Counted from the first letter of the stretch, positions 1 to 8,971 are shown. The stretch is DNA of 64,000 nucleotides from Gammaproteobacteria bacterium (GCA_017302255.1 JAFLDV010000003.1:1-64000), one strand, 5' to 3'. Notes: generated by a model not told the origin, from the sequence alone. Numbers and translations are program-made.

Positions 1-1234
1 TAACTTCATAACCATATAAAAATCCGCCACCGACATTGCCAGTATTAAAGGTCATGGGATAACCAGTGACTGTTTGGGTAATTGCTGAACCAGTAACTAC
101 CTTCCCTTCATTATCAAGAACTTCCATCTTAAACTGGTCAGGCGCTGTGAAGGTTATCAAAAACTCATTTGGTGGAACACTACCACCTTGCCCACCTTCG
201 ACAGTCGCGGTAATCCGCCCTGCACCAACATTATCCCGCATAGGATAAGCGCCAAAGGTTCCCATCGAATAGATGTCTTTACCGAGCTGCCCGTTACCAT
301 CCATCCCAAGCCGGTTCTGGGTATTTATGGCGTCACCTAAAGCAATTGCTAACTGACCGAGCTTATTTTGGGTTGGTTCGAGCATTTGCGAGCGAAATTC
401 GAGTAACCCACCGATTTTTCCGCCAAGCCCAGCACTTTCAACGTCTTGCAGGATGTTGCTGTTGTAATCCAGCTGCATTTCCAGCACCTTACGCTCCGGA
501 TCTGGGTCTCCACTCGCCGCCAACATATTAAAGCGGCCGTGTTCCATCACAAGCGCTTGGCCGCTATTGAGAAATACCAGTTTTTCACCGTTCTCGGCAT
601 CTAGCGTTTGGATTTCAATCATTTCGGACAGTTCGCGTAATGCTTCGTCCCGTTTATCGAGCAAATCAAGCGGTGCTGGCGTGCTTTGACCAATACCGTA
701 AGCCATGATCTCTTTATTTAAAGATGCAATGTTGTTGACGATATTGTTAGTTTCAACCACAAAGGAATCTAATTGCTGGCTAACAAAGGTGCGCTGCTCA
801 AGCACTAGGCTCGACAAGGTATTGAATTTATTAATTAATGTCTGTGAACTCCCCATCACTAATTGTCTAGAAGAGGTGTTTGATGGATCGTTATTGGCGG
901 TTTGGACTTGCTTAAATAAATCGGTAATACCAGTAGAAATACTATTGGCTGTGTTGGAAAACAACGAGTCTACCCGATTGGCTTCCGCTAAAAACTGCTT
1001 GTTGTATTCGACGGATGAAGTGTCACGACGTAATTGACGCATAGCAAAATCATTGACCAAGCGATCTGTGGTGCCACGGCCAACGCCTAAGCCCAAGATA
1101 GACGAATCGTACTCGGTATTTTGCCGCGTATAACCTTTGGTATTTAAATTACTGATGTTATTACTGGTGGTATTTAGCAAGCCATTGCTTGCCATGACCC
1201 CAGAGGTCCCTATCGTGAGTAAGTTATCAGCCAT
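1..1234 (-). CDS. flgK: Flagellar hook-associated protein 1 FlgK (3' end beyond window)
   Basis: FlgK forms the first hook-filament junction ring outside the cell. The reading frame starts with ATG at 1234 (MADNLLTIGTSGVMAS...) after the SD-like AGAGGTGG and runs open to base 1, giving about 411 N-terminal residues. The N-terminus has the rod/hook-family signature (NGLLNTTSNNISNLNTKGYTRQ) typical of FlgK. It lies 45 bp after flgJ on the same strand. A sigma-54-type core inside the end of flgJ could drive it separately. The C-terminus is missing because the window ends, not because the gene is broken. flgL would be expected next. Confidence 0.95.
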   Translation of the reverse strand, partial: MADNLLTIGTSGVMASNGLLNTTSNNISNLNTKGYTRQNTEYDSSILGLGVGRGTTDRLVNDFAMRQLRRDTSSVEYNKQFLAEANRVDSLFSNTANSISTGITDLFKQVQTANNDPSNTSSRQLVMGSSQTLINKFNTLSSLVLEQRTFVSQQLDSFVVETNNIVNNIASLNKEIMAYGIGQSTPAPLDLLDKRDEALRELSEMIEIQTLDAENGEKLVFLNSGQALVMEHGRFNMLAASGDPDPERKVLEMQLDYNSNILQDVESAGLGGKIGGLLEFRSQMLEPTQNKLGQLAIALGDAINTQNRLGMDGNGQLGKDIYSMGTFGAYPMRDNVGAGRITATVEGGQGGSVPPNEFLITFTAPDQFKMEVLDNEGKVVTGSAITQTVTGYPMTFNTGNVGGGFLYGYEV

Positions 1235-1279
1235 TTTCCACCTCTGCAAAGCGCCAATTCAAATGACACTATACTTATT

Positions 1280-2494
1280 TTAATCAGTCAGTTGATTTGC
1301 CAGCAATTTTCGTACCTGATTGAACGTTGCACCTTCAAACACTGCCATGAGTTTTTGTGCATAGTTCGGATCTGTTGCGTATCCGGCCGCCTGTAATTGT
1401 CGAAAGTAACTCTTCGCATCACCAGTATTTGCCAAGGCTTGTTGATACCTAGGATTGCTCTTCATAAAAGCTACGTAATCTTGCATGCTTTGTTCGACGT
1501 TCTCATAGACACGAAATTTTGCCTTTTCACGCTGCGCAGAACCTTGCCGATACTCGAGGGTATCAACTACCGCTACTTGTCCATTCCAGCCAGAACTTGC
1601 TTTGATGCCAAACAAGTTATGACTTTGCGCGCCATCGGCGGCGCGGAAGATTTTTTTACCCCAACCTGTTTCTAGCGCCGCCTGCGCGAGCAAAGCCATA
1701 GGTTCTAAACCTAGTTCTTTTGCCGCAACTCGAGCTGCCGGCAGTAGCTGTTGAACAAAGGCCATTGGCTCATCAGTTGGCTGCCCCTCGCTTGTGGCTT
1801 TGGTCGCTTCCACTTCAGCCAACTTGGTAACAGCTGCGCTTTCATTTGGTACAGATACTTTTCTTAATTGAGCAATCCGATGATTTTGCCAGACCGTTTC
1901 ATCACCAAGCTGTTGGACTCGCGGTCCAGCAACAACACCATTGCTAGCCAAGGGGTCAATAACCACTGTTGGCTCAACCCTAACCGCTTGCTCTGGTGCT
2001 AATTGCTGGGTAAACGGCTTAGCTTTTTGCACGTTCAACACAATTCGCTCAGGATCGAGCTGCTTAAACATTGGAGCATGTTCTGGGATCGCTAGTTTTT
2101 TCTGCTTTTGGTTCGGCATGACCAAGGTCTTTTCCTCACCAATATCACCGGGCATCGATAAGTGTCGCTGCAATTTGCTTGGCGCAGGTTCTGGGCTTAA
2201 TTGCTTGACCATCAAGTCAGCTAAACCTAAAGCGCCATTTTTAGACAATTCGGTCGACAATTGTTGGTCGTACATATCGCGAAAGAATTCGCTGTTGTTG
2301 GTGTTCAGTGGATTATCTTGCTCAAAAGCTTTATTGGCTTTACGCATGCTAGATAACAACATGCTCATAAACACCGATTCAAACTGCTTTGCAGCCTGAC
2401 GCACCGCTTCCTTCTCGTCTTTTTTCGCCAATGAACGCAGTTCATCTAAGCTCGACAAGTCATGATAGGAAATGTTGCTGCCAGGCGTTTCCAT
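1280..2494 (-). CDS. flgJ: Flagellar rod assembly protein / peptidoglycan hydrolase FlgJ
   Basis: FlgJ is a dual-function periplasmic protein: the N-terminal domain caps the growing rod and the C-terminal glucosaminidase opens peptidoglycan. Residues about 25-105 carry the rod-binding domain (AAKQFESVFMSMLLSSMRKA). Residues about 245-395 are the glucosaminidase domain with AALETGWGKK, whose Glu is the expected catalytic acid, followed by NLFGIKA and YATDPNYAQKL. At 404 residues it is about 90 longer than the 313-residue enteric protein. The extra length is a Gln/Pro/Val-rich linker of about 140 residues between the domains. ATG 2494 lies one base after the flgI stop, so the two are translationally coupled. 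Confidence 0.95.
   Translation of the reverse strand: METPGSNISYHDLSSLDELRSLAKKDEKEAVRQAAKQFESVFMSMLLSSMRKANKAFEQDNPLNTNNSEFFRDMYDQQLSTELSKNGALGLADLMVKQLSPEPAPSKLQRHLSMPGDIGEEKTLVMPNQKQKKLAIPEHAPMFKQLDPERIVLNVQKAKPFTQQLAPEQAVRVEPTVVIDPLASNGVVAGPRVQQLGDETVWQNHRIAQLRKVSVPNESAAVTKLAEVEATKATSEGQPTDEPMAFVQQLLPAARVAAKELGLEPMALLAQAALETGWGKKIFRAADGAQSHNLFGIKASSGWNGQVAVVDTLEYRQGSAQREKAKFRVYENVEQSMQDYVAFMKSNPRYQQALANTGDAKSYFRQLQAAGYATDPNYAQKLMAVFEGATFNQVRKLLANQLTD
1301..1318 (-). promoter_or_regulatory. Candidate sigma-54 promoter of flgK, inside flgJ
   Basis: On the minus strand the sequence AGGTACGAAAATTGCT has GG and GC separated by exactly 10 bases. It matches TGGCACG-N4-TTGCW at all but two positions. 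The start point would be near 1291, about 57 bases before the flgK ATG. The site lies within the last codons of flgJ. Placement agrees with flgK being a separate sigma-54 unit in Vibrio; activity here is inferred. Confidence 0.6.
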
Positions 2495-2495
2495 G

Positions 2496-3587
2496 TTAGA
2501 TCACCACCAGCTCGCCGTGAATTGCCCCAGCTTCTTTTAACGCTTCAAGAATTGCCATCAAGTCACCGGGCGCTGCACCTACCGCGTTTACCGTGCTGAC
2601 CAATTCATCAAGGGTGGTGCCTGGGTCAAATTTGAACATCCGCGATTTGTCTGGGCGAACATCGATAATGGTATTTTGTTGCACTGCGGTATCGCCCCCA
2701 GCCAATACGTTCGGCTGCACAACTTGAGGATTCTCAGCAATAGTTACCGTCATACCACCGTGTGTGATCGCTGCCGGAAATAGCCTAACATCTTTACCAA
2801 TGACAATAGTGCCGGTACGCGAATTGATAATGATTTTCGCGGCATCAGACGCTGGTTCAAAACTCAAATTTTCTAAGGTTGCTAAGTAAGACACTCGTTG
2901 GTCAATGTCGCGTGGTGCGCGCACTTGCACAGATCTAGCGTCCAGCGTGCGTGCGGTTTCATCGCCGACAAAACTATTAATCGCCGCCGCCAAATTCTTG
3001 GCTGTGGTGAAATCTCCGCGATTCAGATTAAAAGTGATGTAGTCGCCTTGCGCAAATGGCGTTTGCACTTCACGTTCAACCATTGCGCCATTTGGGATCC
3101 GGCCGACTGTCGGAGTATTCACTACAACTTTTGAACCGTCGGCTCCTTCAGCACCTAAACCACTGACGATCAAACTGCCTTGGGCCACGGCGTACACTTC
3201 ACCATTGAGGCCTTTTAAGAAAGTCTGGAGTAAAGTACCGCCACGTAAACTTTTCGAACTTCCGACTGAAGAGACAGTAATATCAATCGCTTGCCCTGGC
3301 TTTGCAAATGCAGGCAATTCGGCTGAAACGGCAACCGCCGCGACGTTTTTAATTTGCGCTTTCATGCCAGCAGGCAAATTGATACCAAAATTGGCCAACA
3401 TGGTTTTGAAACTTTGTTCGGTAAATGGACTTTGTTCACCAGTTCCTGGTAAACCGACCACTAACCCATAACCCACTAATTGGTTAGACCGCACGCCTTC
3501 GACAGTCGCGACATCTTTTACCCGAGCAGCATCAGCACCGAGACTGAAGCACAACAACGGCAATAACCACCATTTGGTATTTAACAT
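2496..3587 (-). CDS. flgI: Flagellar P-ring protein FlgI
   Basis: FlgI builds the periplasmic P ring around the rod, a bushing in the peptidoglycan layer. The 363-residue product begins with a signal peptide ([15 protein letters not shown], cleavage before ARVKDV) and continues with the hallmark [20 protein letters not shown] and GLPGTGE motifs. The length is normal for the family. ATG 3587 has a strong GAGGAGG site. It lies between flgH (18 bp gap) and flgJ (1 bp gap) in the flgF-J unit. Confidence 0.97.
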   Translation of the reverse strand: MLNTKWWLLPLLCFSLGADAARVKDVATVEGVRSNQLVGYGLVVGLPGTGEQSPFTEQSFKTMLANFGINLPAGMKAQIKNVAAVAVSAELPAFAKPGQAIDITVSSVGSSKSLRGGTLLQTFLKGLNGEVYAVAQGSLIVSGLGAEGADGSKVVVNTPTVGRIPNGAMVEREVQTPFAQGDYITFNLNRGDFTTAKNLAAAINSFVGDETARTLDARSVQVRAPRDIDQRVSYLATLENLSFEPASDAAKIIINSRTGTIVIGKDVRLFPAAITHGGMTVTIAENPQVVQPNVLAGGDTAVQQNTIIDVRPDKSRMFKFDPGTTLDELVSTVNAVGAAPGDLMAILEALKEAGAIHGELVVI

Positions 3588-3605
3588 ATCGCCTCCTCGG
3601 GACCG

Positions 3606-4286
3606 TTAAAACGGCCACGCTGAAGTTGAGAAGAACCGGCTCAACCAACCCGGACCTTGGCCGCCATGAGTAGCGCCAGTGCCTGAATATTCAATACGTG
3701 CATTCGCAATTTTGGTCGATTCCACCATATTTTTCGAATCGACATCTTCGGCGCGAATAACCCCAGTTAAACGAATGTATTCTTTACCTGTATTCAACGT
3801 CAGCCATTTTTCACCACGGATCACTAAGTTTCCGTTCGCCATCACTCGCAACACGTTGACGGAAATATCGCCCACTAGACTGTTACTTTGGTCTGCCTTT
3901 GAGTCACCTTTGAAATCGCTAGTGGAGTTAACCCCTAGTTGCAAGGTATTCCCGGCAATCGACACCTCACGTCCCGCAAGACCAACCATCGGGTCGATTG
4001 AGTTGGACGAGTCCTTACCGTATTCGGTTTTGGCTTTTTTCGATGCTTGGGTATTTTCCCGAAGAATCACAGTGATGATGTCGCCTTCTCTTCTTGCTTT
4101 GTTATCCGAGTACAAACCATTGGACGTTGCTTGCGTAAACAACGAACCGGTATTAACTACTGGCTTGGATTGCGGCTCAGGTGGCAGCGGCGCAAATGCC
4201 GGATCATCCGGAAAGGCCTCTTTTTCGTAACTCGCACAACCACTGAGAACCAACAATAGCAAAGCGCTTAAGCGTTTATTGATCAT
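3606..4286 (-). CDS. flgH: Flagellar L-ring lipoprotein FlgH
   Basis: FlgH is an outer-membrane lipoprotein forming the L ring. The N-terminus MINKRLSALLLLVLSGCASYE has a lipobox (LSGC), and the body has the family pattern (GSLFTQ, LYSDNKARREGDIITVILRENTQASKKAKT, GEKWLTLNTGKEYIRLTGVIR). I chose ATG 4286 because GGGGG lies 6 bases upstream. A GTG one codon earlier (4289) is also in frame. The length of 226 residues is usual. It is followed by flgI in the same operon. Confidence 0.96.
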   Translation of the reverse strand: MINKRLSALLLLVLSGCASYEKEAFPDDPAFAPLPPEPQSKPVVNTGSLFTQATSNGLYSDNKARREGDIITVILRENTQASKKAKTEYGKDSSNSIDPMVGLAGREVSIAGNTLQLGVNSTSDFKGDSKADQSNSLVGDISVNVLRVMANGNLVIRGEKWLTLNTGKEYIRLTGVIRAEDVDSKNMVESTKIANARIEYSGTGATHGGQGPGWLSRFFSTSAWPF

Positions 4287-4299
4287 CACTCACCCCCAA

Positions 4300-5088
4300 T
4301 TACAGGTTTTGTACCGCATAACTCAGCATTTGATCGACGGCAGTGATCACTTTTGAGTTCATCTCATACACACGCTGACTTTCGATCAAGCCAACTAATT
4401 CTTCAGTCACGTTAACGTTGGAAGACTCCAAAGCACCTTGAACTATGTAGCCTAAACCTTCCAAGCCAGGAACACCCTGCACCGGATCGCCACTAGCGCC
4501 AGTCTGCTTAAATAAGTTTTGACCTATAGGTTCTAAACCAGCCGGATTAATAAAGTTAGTCACAGTCAACTGACCAAGAACCGCGTTATCAGCTTGTCCT
4601 TGTAACTTCACTGAAACCTCACCGTCTTGCGAAATATTAATTTCAATCGCATCTGGCGGCACAGTGATAGTTGGCTGGATCTGATAACCTGCGCCCGATG
4701 TCACTAAGTTGCCTTCACTATCCGTGGTTAATTGACCGTTGCGAGTGTACGAAATGGTACCGTCCGGCATCAAAATTTCAAAAAAGCCGGCGCCCTGAAT
4801 AGTCACGTCTAACGCGTTATCCGTAGTGATGTGATTGCCTTGGCTGAAGTTTTTCTGCGTCGCAACGACTTTGGCACCCGCCCCCAACATCAAACCATTG
4901 GGTAGCTCAGAGTTCTGTGATGAACGACCGCCTGGCTGATTGACGTTTTGATAAAGCAAATCTTCAAACACTGCACGGCTCTTTTTATAACCGACAGTAC
5001 TGGCGTTAGCTAAGTTGTTTGAGATCACCGAAATATCGCGTTGTTTTGCGTCTAAACCGGTTTTACTGATCCAAAGCGCTGGATGCAT
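4300..5088 (-). CDS. flgG: Flagellar distal rod protein FlgG
   Basis: FlgG forms the distal rod. At 262 residues it has the family length. The N-terminal rod signature (KQRDISVISNNLANASTVGYKKSRAVFEDLLYQ) and the C-terminal one (NVNVTEELVGLIESQRVYEMNSKVI, ending MLSYAVQNL) are both present. ATG 5088 follows CAGGAGGACTGT, a strong ribosome site. It sits between flgF and flgH with 10-25 bp gaps. Confidence 0.97.
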   Translation of the reverse strand: MHPALWISKTGLDAKQRDISVISNNLANASTVGYKKSRAVFEDLLYQNVNQPGGRSSQNSELPNGLMLGAGAKVVATQKNFSQGNHITTDNALDVTIQGAGFFEILMPDGTISYTRNGQLTTDSEGNLVTSGAGYQIQPTITVPPDAIEINISQDGEVSVKLQGQADNAVLGQLTVTNFINPAGLEPIGQNLFKQTGASGDPVQGVPGLEGLGYIVQGALESSNVNVTEELVGLIESQRVYEMNSKVITAVDQMLSYAVQNL

Positions 5089-5111
5089 ACAGTCCTCCTG
5101 AGCCTTAAGCT

Positions 5112-5855
5112 CTAGATAATACGTAAAATTTGGTTGTGTTGGCGGTCCATATCTTCGGCCGTCTTCATCATTTTCACCTGCAATTCGTACTGACGTTGCA
5201 GCGCAATTAAATACGTCATCTCACCGACAGCATTGACGTTACTGCCTTCGACAGCACCGCTAATTAGCGTGACTGCAGGGTCAACTTCGGCAACTTCGCC
5301 ATCTTTACGGCGAAATAAGCCATCAGTGCCTTTTTCTAAGTCAGCTCTGCCTGGATTCACTAATTTGATCCTACCGGCCTCTAACATCGCGGTTGCAGGT
5401 GCCCCGCGCGGCAACGCCATCACGGTGCCGTCTTCGTTAATTTCTAATTTGTTTAATGGCAACGGCAGTTCAATCGGACCATTATCACCAAGTACTGGCC
5501 GACCAGAAGCAGTTTGCAGTACCCCTTCAGTGCTGATCTGTAAATTACCCGCACGGGTGTACGCCTCATTGCCATCGGCATCTTGCACGGCAAACCAGCC
5601 GTCACCACGAATGGCAATATCCAGCTCGTTCTCAGTAATTTTCAGCTCACCCGCGTCAAAATTCTGACTTGGTGACTCTGTCATCGAAAACACCCGGCTT
5701 GGTAGGCCATCGCCAAACGCTTGCATCGCCCGCGCTTGTTGCAAATCGGCTTTAAAACCAACTGTTGTGGCGTTCGCTAAGTTATTTGAGCGCACAGCTA
5801 AGGCATTCATGTTTTCTTTAGCGCCGCTCATCGCGATATAAAGTAAGTGGTCCAT
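5112..5855 (-). CDS. flgF: Flagellar proximal rod protein FlgF
   Basis: FlgF is a proximal rod subunit. The sequence MDHLLYIAMSGAKENMNALAVRSNNLANATTVGF is a typical start. The C-terminal axial signature is AVGEMTYLIALQRQYELQVKMM. I chose ATG 5855, not the in-frame TTG at 5870, because GGAG lies 7 bases upstream and the family starts with MD(H/R). It is the first gene of a unit separated from flgE by a terminator and a sigma-54-type core. The product has 247 residues, a normal length. Confidence 0.95.
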   Translation of the reverse strand: MDHLLYIAMSGAKENMNALAVRSNNLANATTVGFKADLQQARAMQAFGDGLPSRVFSMTESPSQNFDAGELKITENELDIAIRGDGWFAVQDADGNEAYTRAGNLQISTEGVLQTASGRPVLGDNGPIELPLPLNKLEINEDGTVMALPRGAPATAMLEAGRIKLVNPGRADLEKGTDGLFRRKDGEVAEVDPAVTLISGAVEGSNVNAVGEMTYLIALQRQYELQVKMMKTAEDMDRQHNQILRII

Positions 5856-5884
5856 CGCATTCTCCGACAAGTTATATCAAGATA

Positions 5885-5902
5885 AAGCAAGGATGATGCC
5901 AG
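5885..5902 (-). promoter_or_regulatory. Candidate sigma-54 promoter of flgFGHIJ
   Basis: On the minus strand TGGCATCATCCTTGCT has GG-N10-GC spacing and near-consensus -24 (TGGCA) and -12 (TTGCT) elements. Initiation near 5873 would leave an 18-base leader with the GGAG site of flgF. It lies just downstream of the flgE terminator, so flgF-J would be a separate unit, as in Pseudomonas aeruginosa. Confidence 0.72.
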
Positions 5903-5936
5903 CTTGAGAAATGGCCGATTTTTGCCACTAAAAGCG

Positions 5937-5966
5937 CAATAAAAAAGCCACACAAGGTGGCTTTTA
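5937..5966 (-). terminator. Rho-independent terminator after flgE
   Basis: On the minus strand AAAAGCCAC-CTTGT-GTGGCTTTTTT forms a 9-bp stem with a 5-base loop and a run of six T, 22 bases past the flgE stop. It would end or attenuate the flgBCDE transcript before flgF. Confidence 0.85.
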
Positions 5967-5987
5967 TGAACTTGAAGCGAACTATGC

Positions 5988-7316
5988 TTATCGGATCTGC
6001 AGCACTGTTTGTTGCAGAGAGCTGTTCACCTCAAGCGCCCGCGAGTTTGCCTGGAAGTTCCGTTGCGCGGCAATCAAATCCACCAGCTCATTGGTTAAGT
6101 TGACGTTGGATTGCTCTAACGCCGACGAGTTCACAGCGCCTAAAGTACCGCTGTTTGCTTCACCGGCAAGGGCTTCCCCAGAACGTAAGCTCGCTTTCCA
6201 CGACGTGTTTCCTGCTTGGGTTAAACCTTGTGGGTTAGCAAATTTCACTAGGGTAATTTGCGACAAATAAGTCTGATCACCGTTACTGTAACTTGCCATT
6301 ACTTTACCTGCGGCATCAATATCAATACCGGTTAAACGACCGACGGTCGTACCATCTTGACTCAGTGAACCAACTTCAAATTTAGAAGAATACTGCGTCG
6401 GGAAATTTGTACCAGATTGATTACTAAAGTTCACCGTGACGTTACTAGTAAATTGCGCACCGTTGTTTAAATATGGCGGGCTATTTAATGAAGTATTCGG
6501 CAAAACTAAATCTGGTAACGATGCTGAAGTTGGCGCATTCGGAACGCCGTTAGCGTCAAAATCAAGCACTACCGGACCGAAATAAGAACCAGCCGCCGGC
6601 GGTGTTGCTGTGTTATTGTCAAAAGTCGCATAAGTTTCCCAGTTATTGTCTGTTGCCGTTGCGGTGCGACGGAAATAGAACGTCAGAATATGCGGTTCAC
6701 CCAGACTGTCATAAACGGTGGTCGATGTTGTCGAACCCGAGTTATAAGTCGCTTTATCACTTGGGTTAAAAGTAGCCCAGCCACCAGTCGGCGCAGTTAA
6801 AGTCGAATTTAAGTTCATGGTCAAATACACGTTTTGCGTTGAACGTGGTGCACCAGCAGTACTTGGGATTTGAATTGGTTTGGTGGTACTTAAACTCACT
6901 GAACTCGCCGAGCCTGTGCTTGGATCTACCGGATAACCCTGCAGGTAATTGCCGTTACTATCAACAATGAAATTATCTTTGCTTAACTTAAATGCGCCAG
7001 CACGAGTAAAGGTCATATCCCGTGATGACAAATCTGGAGTCATGGCAAAAAAACCATCGCCCGTGATCGACATATCTAATGAGTTACTGGTGAACTTTAG
7101 CGCGCCCTGACTAAATTGTTGCGCAACTGATGCAGTGGTTACACCATCACCGACCTTGGTACGGCCTGGCGAAAAAATTGAACCAGCATACACATCGGCA
7201 AATTCCGCGCGGGACTCTTTAAAGCCTGTTGTATTGACGTTTGCAATGTTGTTTGCCGTAGTATCCAAATCTTTTTGGGCGGCGGCTAACCCGCTTAATG
7301 CGATATTAAAACTCAT
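5988..7316 (-). CDS. flgE: Flagellar hook protein FlgE
   Basis: FlgE polymerises into the hook. The 442-residue product has the N-terminal MSFNIALSGLAAAQKDLDTTANNIANVNTTGFKESRAEF region and C-terminal ALEQSNVNLTNELVDLIAAQRNFQANSRAL helix typical of hook proteins, with a Ser/Thr/Gly-rich variable centre. ATG 7316 is preceded by GAGGTG. It is last in flgBCDE and followed at once by a terminator. Its separate termination fits its high copy number per flagellum. Confidence 0.97.
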   Translation of the reverse strand: MSFNIALSGLAAAQKDLDTTANNIANVNTTGFKESRAEFADVYAGSIFSPGRTKVGDGVTTASVAQQFSQGALKFTSNSLDMSITGDGFFAMTPDLSSRDMTFTRAGAFKLSKDNFIVDSNGNYLQGYPVDPSTGSASSVSLSTTKPIQIPSTAGAPRSTQNVYLTMNLNSTLTAPTGGWATFNPSDKATYNSGSTTSTTVYDSLGEPHILTFYFRRTATATDNNWETYATFDNNTATPPAAGSYFGPVVLDFDANGVPNAPTSASLPDLVLPNTSLNSPPYLNNGAQFTSNVTVNFSNQSGTNFPTQYSSKFEVGSLSQDGTTVGRLTGIDIDAAGKVMASYSNGDQTYLSQITLVKFANPQGLTQAGNTSWKASLRSGEALAGEANSGTLGAVNSSALEQSNVNLTNELVDLIAAQRNFQANSRALEVNSSLQQTVLQIR

Positions 7317-7337
7317 AATTCACCTCGTTGGTTTGGT

Positions 7338-8024
7338 TTATCCTGCGGCAATTTCAAGCACGTCAGACAATTTTTTGGCGCCAAGACCTAGCAAGTTTAA
7401 GGTCATGCCAGTGGTTGAAGTGCCTAAGGTGACACTTGCAACTGGCACATAACTTGATGTGGTCAAGGTTTCATTTTTTCCGTTAATTGATGCCTCAACC
7501 TTCATGGTATAGAGGCCTCTTTCAAGTTTTGTGCCGTTGTTATCGGTGCCGTCCCAAGCCAATTCAAATTTGCCACTGGCAGGATTTTCAACGGACTGGG
7601 ATTTCACTAAAGCACCGCTAGCATCGTAAATATTCACTTTCATCATCGAAGTACCTGCAGGAACTTCGGTTGAGCCGTACGAATTATTCGTACCATCAAA
7701 CACCAGTTGATCTGAATTCACTCGGACAGTACGTCCAACCAGCGTCGACGCTTGCAAGGCTTGGTTTGAATTCATACTGGCGGCAAAATCTTTAAAATTG
7801 GTGTTTAACGAACTGATGCCATCGGCCATCGTGAAGTTGGTCATTTGGGCAATCATCTGATCGTTTTCAACTGGTTTTGTCGGGTCTTGAAACGCCAGTT
7901 GTTGAGTCAGCAACGAAAAGAAATCGGACTGGGTCAAAGCTCCTGAATCATCCGACGCCGCTTTATTGCCGGTGCCCTTTAACGAATCTAAGTAGCTATT
8001 GCCAGTACTGGTTACCGTGGTCAT
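7338..8024 (-). CDS. flgD: Flagellar hook capping protein FlgD
   Basis: FlgD is the scaffold cap for hook polymerisation. The N-terminal segment carries the family motif (DFFSLLTQQLAFQDPTKPVENDQMIAQMTNFTM). The central and C-terminal parts are the Ig-like/tudor-like beta domains (WDGTDNNGTKLERGLYTMKVEA). The length of 228 residues is normal. ATG 8024 follows AAGGAGT. It lies 13 bp after flgC and 21 bp before flgE. Confidence 0.96.
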   Translation of the reverse strand: MTTVTSTGNSYLDSLKGTGNKAASDDSGALTQSDFFSLLTQQLAFQDPTKPVENDQMIAQMTNFTMADGISSLNTNFKDFAASMNSNQALQASTLVGRTVRVNSDQLVFDGTNNSYGSTEVPAGTSMMKVNIYDASGALVKSQSVENPASGKFELAWDGTDNNGTKLERGLYTMKVEASINGKNETLTTSSYVPVASVTLGTSTTGMTLNLLGLGAKKLSDVLEIAAG

Positions 8025-8037
8025 AAATTACTCCTTA

Positions 8038-8454
8038 TCAGCGCTGGCCTAACGCAAGGGTTCTGGTCAACATTTGTTTTGCTGCATCAGCGATCTGCAC
8101 ATTGGCGTCATAGGAGCGTGAGGCAGAAATCATATTTGCCATTTCTTCCATGATGTTAACGTTTGGCTTGTAGATAAATCCGTTCTCATCAGCAAGCGGA
8201 TGTGAAGGGTTATATTCAGTAGTCAGCGGGGCGTCGCTTTCAACGATGCCGAGAACCTGGACCCCAGCGCCATTCTTTTCGCCTAAGGCTTGATCAAGTT
8301 GTGCCGCAAACACTGGATGACGACCTCGATAGGTCTGGTCCAAACTGCTACTCACACTTTCCGCGTTGGCAATGTTACTTGCCGTGGTATTTAGGCGCAG
8401 CGCTTGGGCAGACAACCCAGAGCCAGCGATATCAAAGACTCGGTATAAGCTCAT
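8038..8454 (-). CDS. flgC: Flagellar proximal rod protein FlgC
   Basis: FlgC is a proximal rod subunit. The 138-residue product has the rod N-terminus (FDIAGSGLSAQALRLNTTASNIANAESV) and the C-terminal NVNIMEEMANMISASRSYDANVQI helix. Its ATG overlaps the flgB stop by one base (TGATG), and GGAGGGC lies inside the end of flgB, so translation is coupled. Confidence 0.97.
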   Translation of the reverse strand: MSLYRVFDIAGSGLSAQALRLNTTASNIANAESVSSSLDQTYRGRHPVFAAQLDQALGEKNGAGVQVLGIVESDAPLTTEYNPSHPLADENGFIYKPNVNIMEEMANMISASRSYDANVQIADAAKQMLTRTLALGQR

Positions 8455-8852
8455 CAGGATTGCCCTCCTAAAGCTTTTCTTAAACCACCAATTTTGCTGT
8501 TTAAAAATTGCATTGAAGATTGATACTCCATGCTATTTTCGGTAAATGCATTCCGCTCGCGGTGAATATCAACGCTATTGCCGTCGCCGGTATCCGTTTG
8601 GTCGGCGATGCGAAACTTCACTTCGCTGCGGCTTGTTGTGGAAATTTCGAAGTGTTTTTCATGAGTGCGATTAATAGGCGTCGACTGGCGCTCTTGCGCG
8701 TTAGCTAAGGCAGCCTTGAAATCGAGGTCTTTGGCTTTGTAACCCGGCGTATCGGCATTAGCGATATTATCGGCTAGCAACACTGTGCGCTGCTCGCGCA
8801 GCAACATGCCCTGCTCGTGCAATCCAAAAGCATTTTTAAAGCTGATGGCCAT
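8454..8852 (-). CDS. flgB: Flagellar proximal rod protein FlgB
   Basis: FlgB is the innermost proximal rod subunit. The product MAISFKNAFGLHEQGMLLREQRTVLLADNIANADTPGYKAKDLDF... has the characteristic axial-protein N-terminus and a C-terminal SMQFLNSKIGGLRKAL helix. I chose ATG 8852 because GGGAG lies 7 bases upstream. The ATG at 8870 would add six residues without homology. It is the first gene of the flgBCDE unit and sits 28 bases below the predicted sigma-54 start point. Confidence 0.95.
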   Translation of the reverse strand: MAISFKNAFGLHEQGMLLREQRTVLLADNIANADTPGYKAKDLDFKAALANAQERQSTPINRTHEKHFEISTTSRSEVKFRIADQTDTGDGNSVDIHRERNAFTENSMEYQSSMQFLNSKIGGLRKALGGQS

Positions 8853-8889
8853 GGATGAACTCCCGCTCATGAAATCATTGGTAATTTCA

Positions 8890-8908
8890 AAGCAAAAGTT
8901 AGGCCAAA
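8890..8908 (-). promoter_or_regulatory. Candidate sigma-54 promoter of flgBCDE
   Basis: On the minus strand TTGGCCTAACTTTTGCTT has the invariant GG-N10-GC arrangement with TTGC at -12. Initiation near 8880 would give a leader of about 28 bases to flgB ATG 8852. The gap between cheR and flgB holds no other gene. Confidence 0.68.
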
Positions 8909-8971
8909 GTTGAAGTCAAAACACAGGCGGTGGCGAAATTAAAAGAATAAACGGAAAAATACCTAATAAAA

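Noticed and set aside
3679-4230. A 183-codon plus-strand ORF opposite flgH
   Set aside because: Shadow of a conserved L-ring gene; no signal, domain or start site.
8852-8870. Six-codon N-terminal extensions of flgB and (five codons) flgF
   Set aside because: The downstream ATGs have correctly spaced GGGAG/GGAG sites and family-typical starts; the extensions contain those sites.
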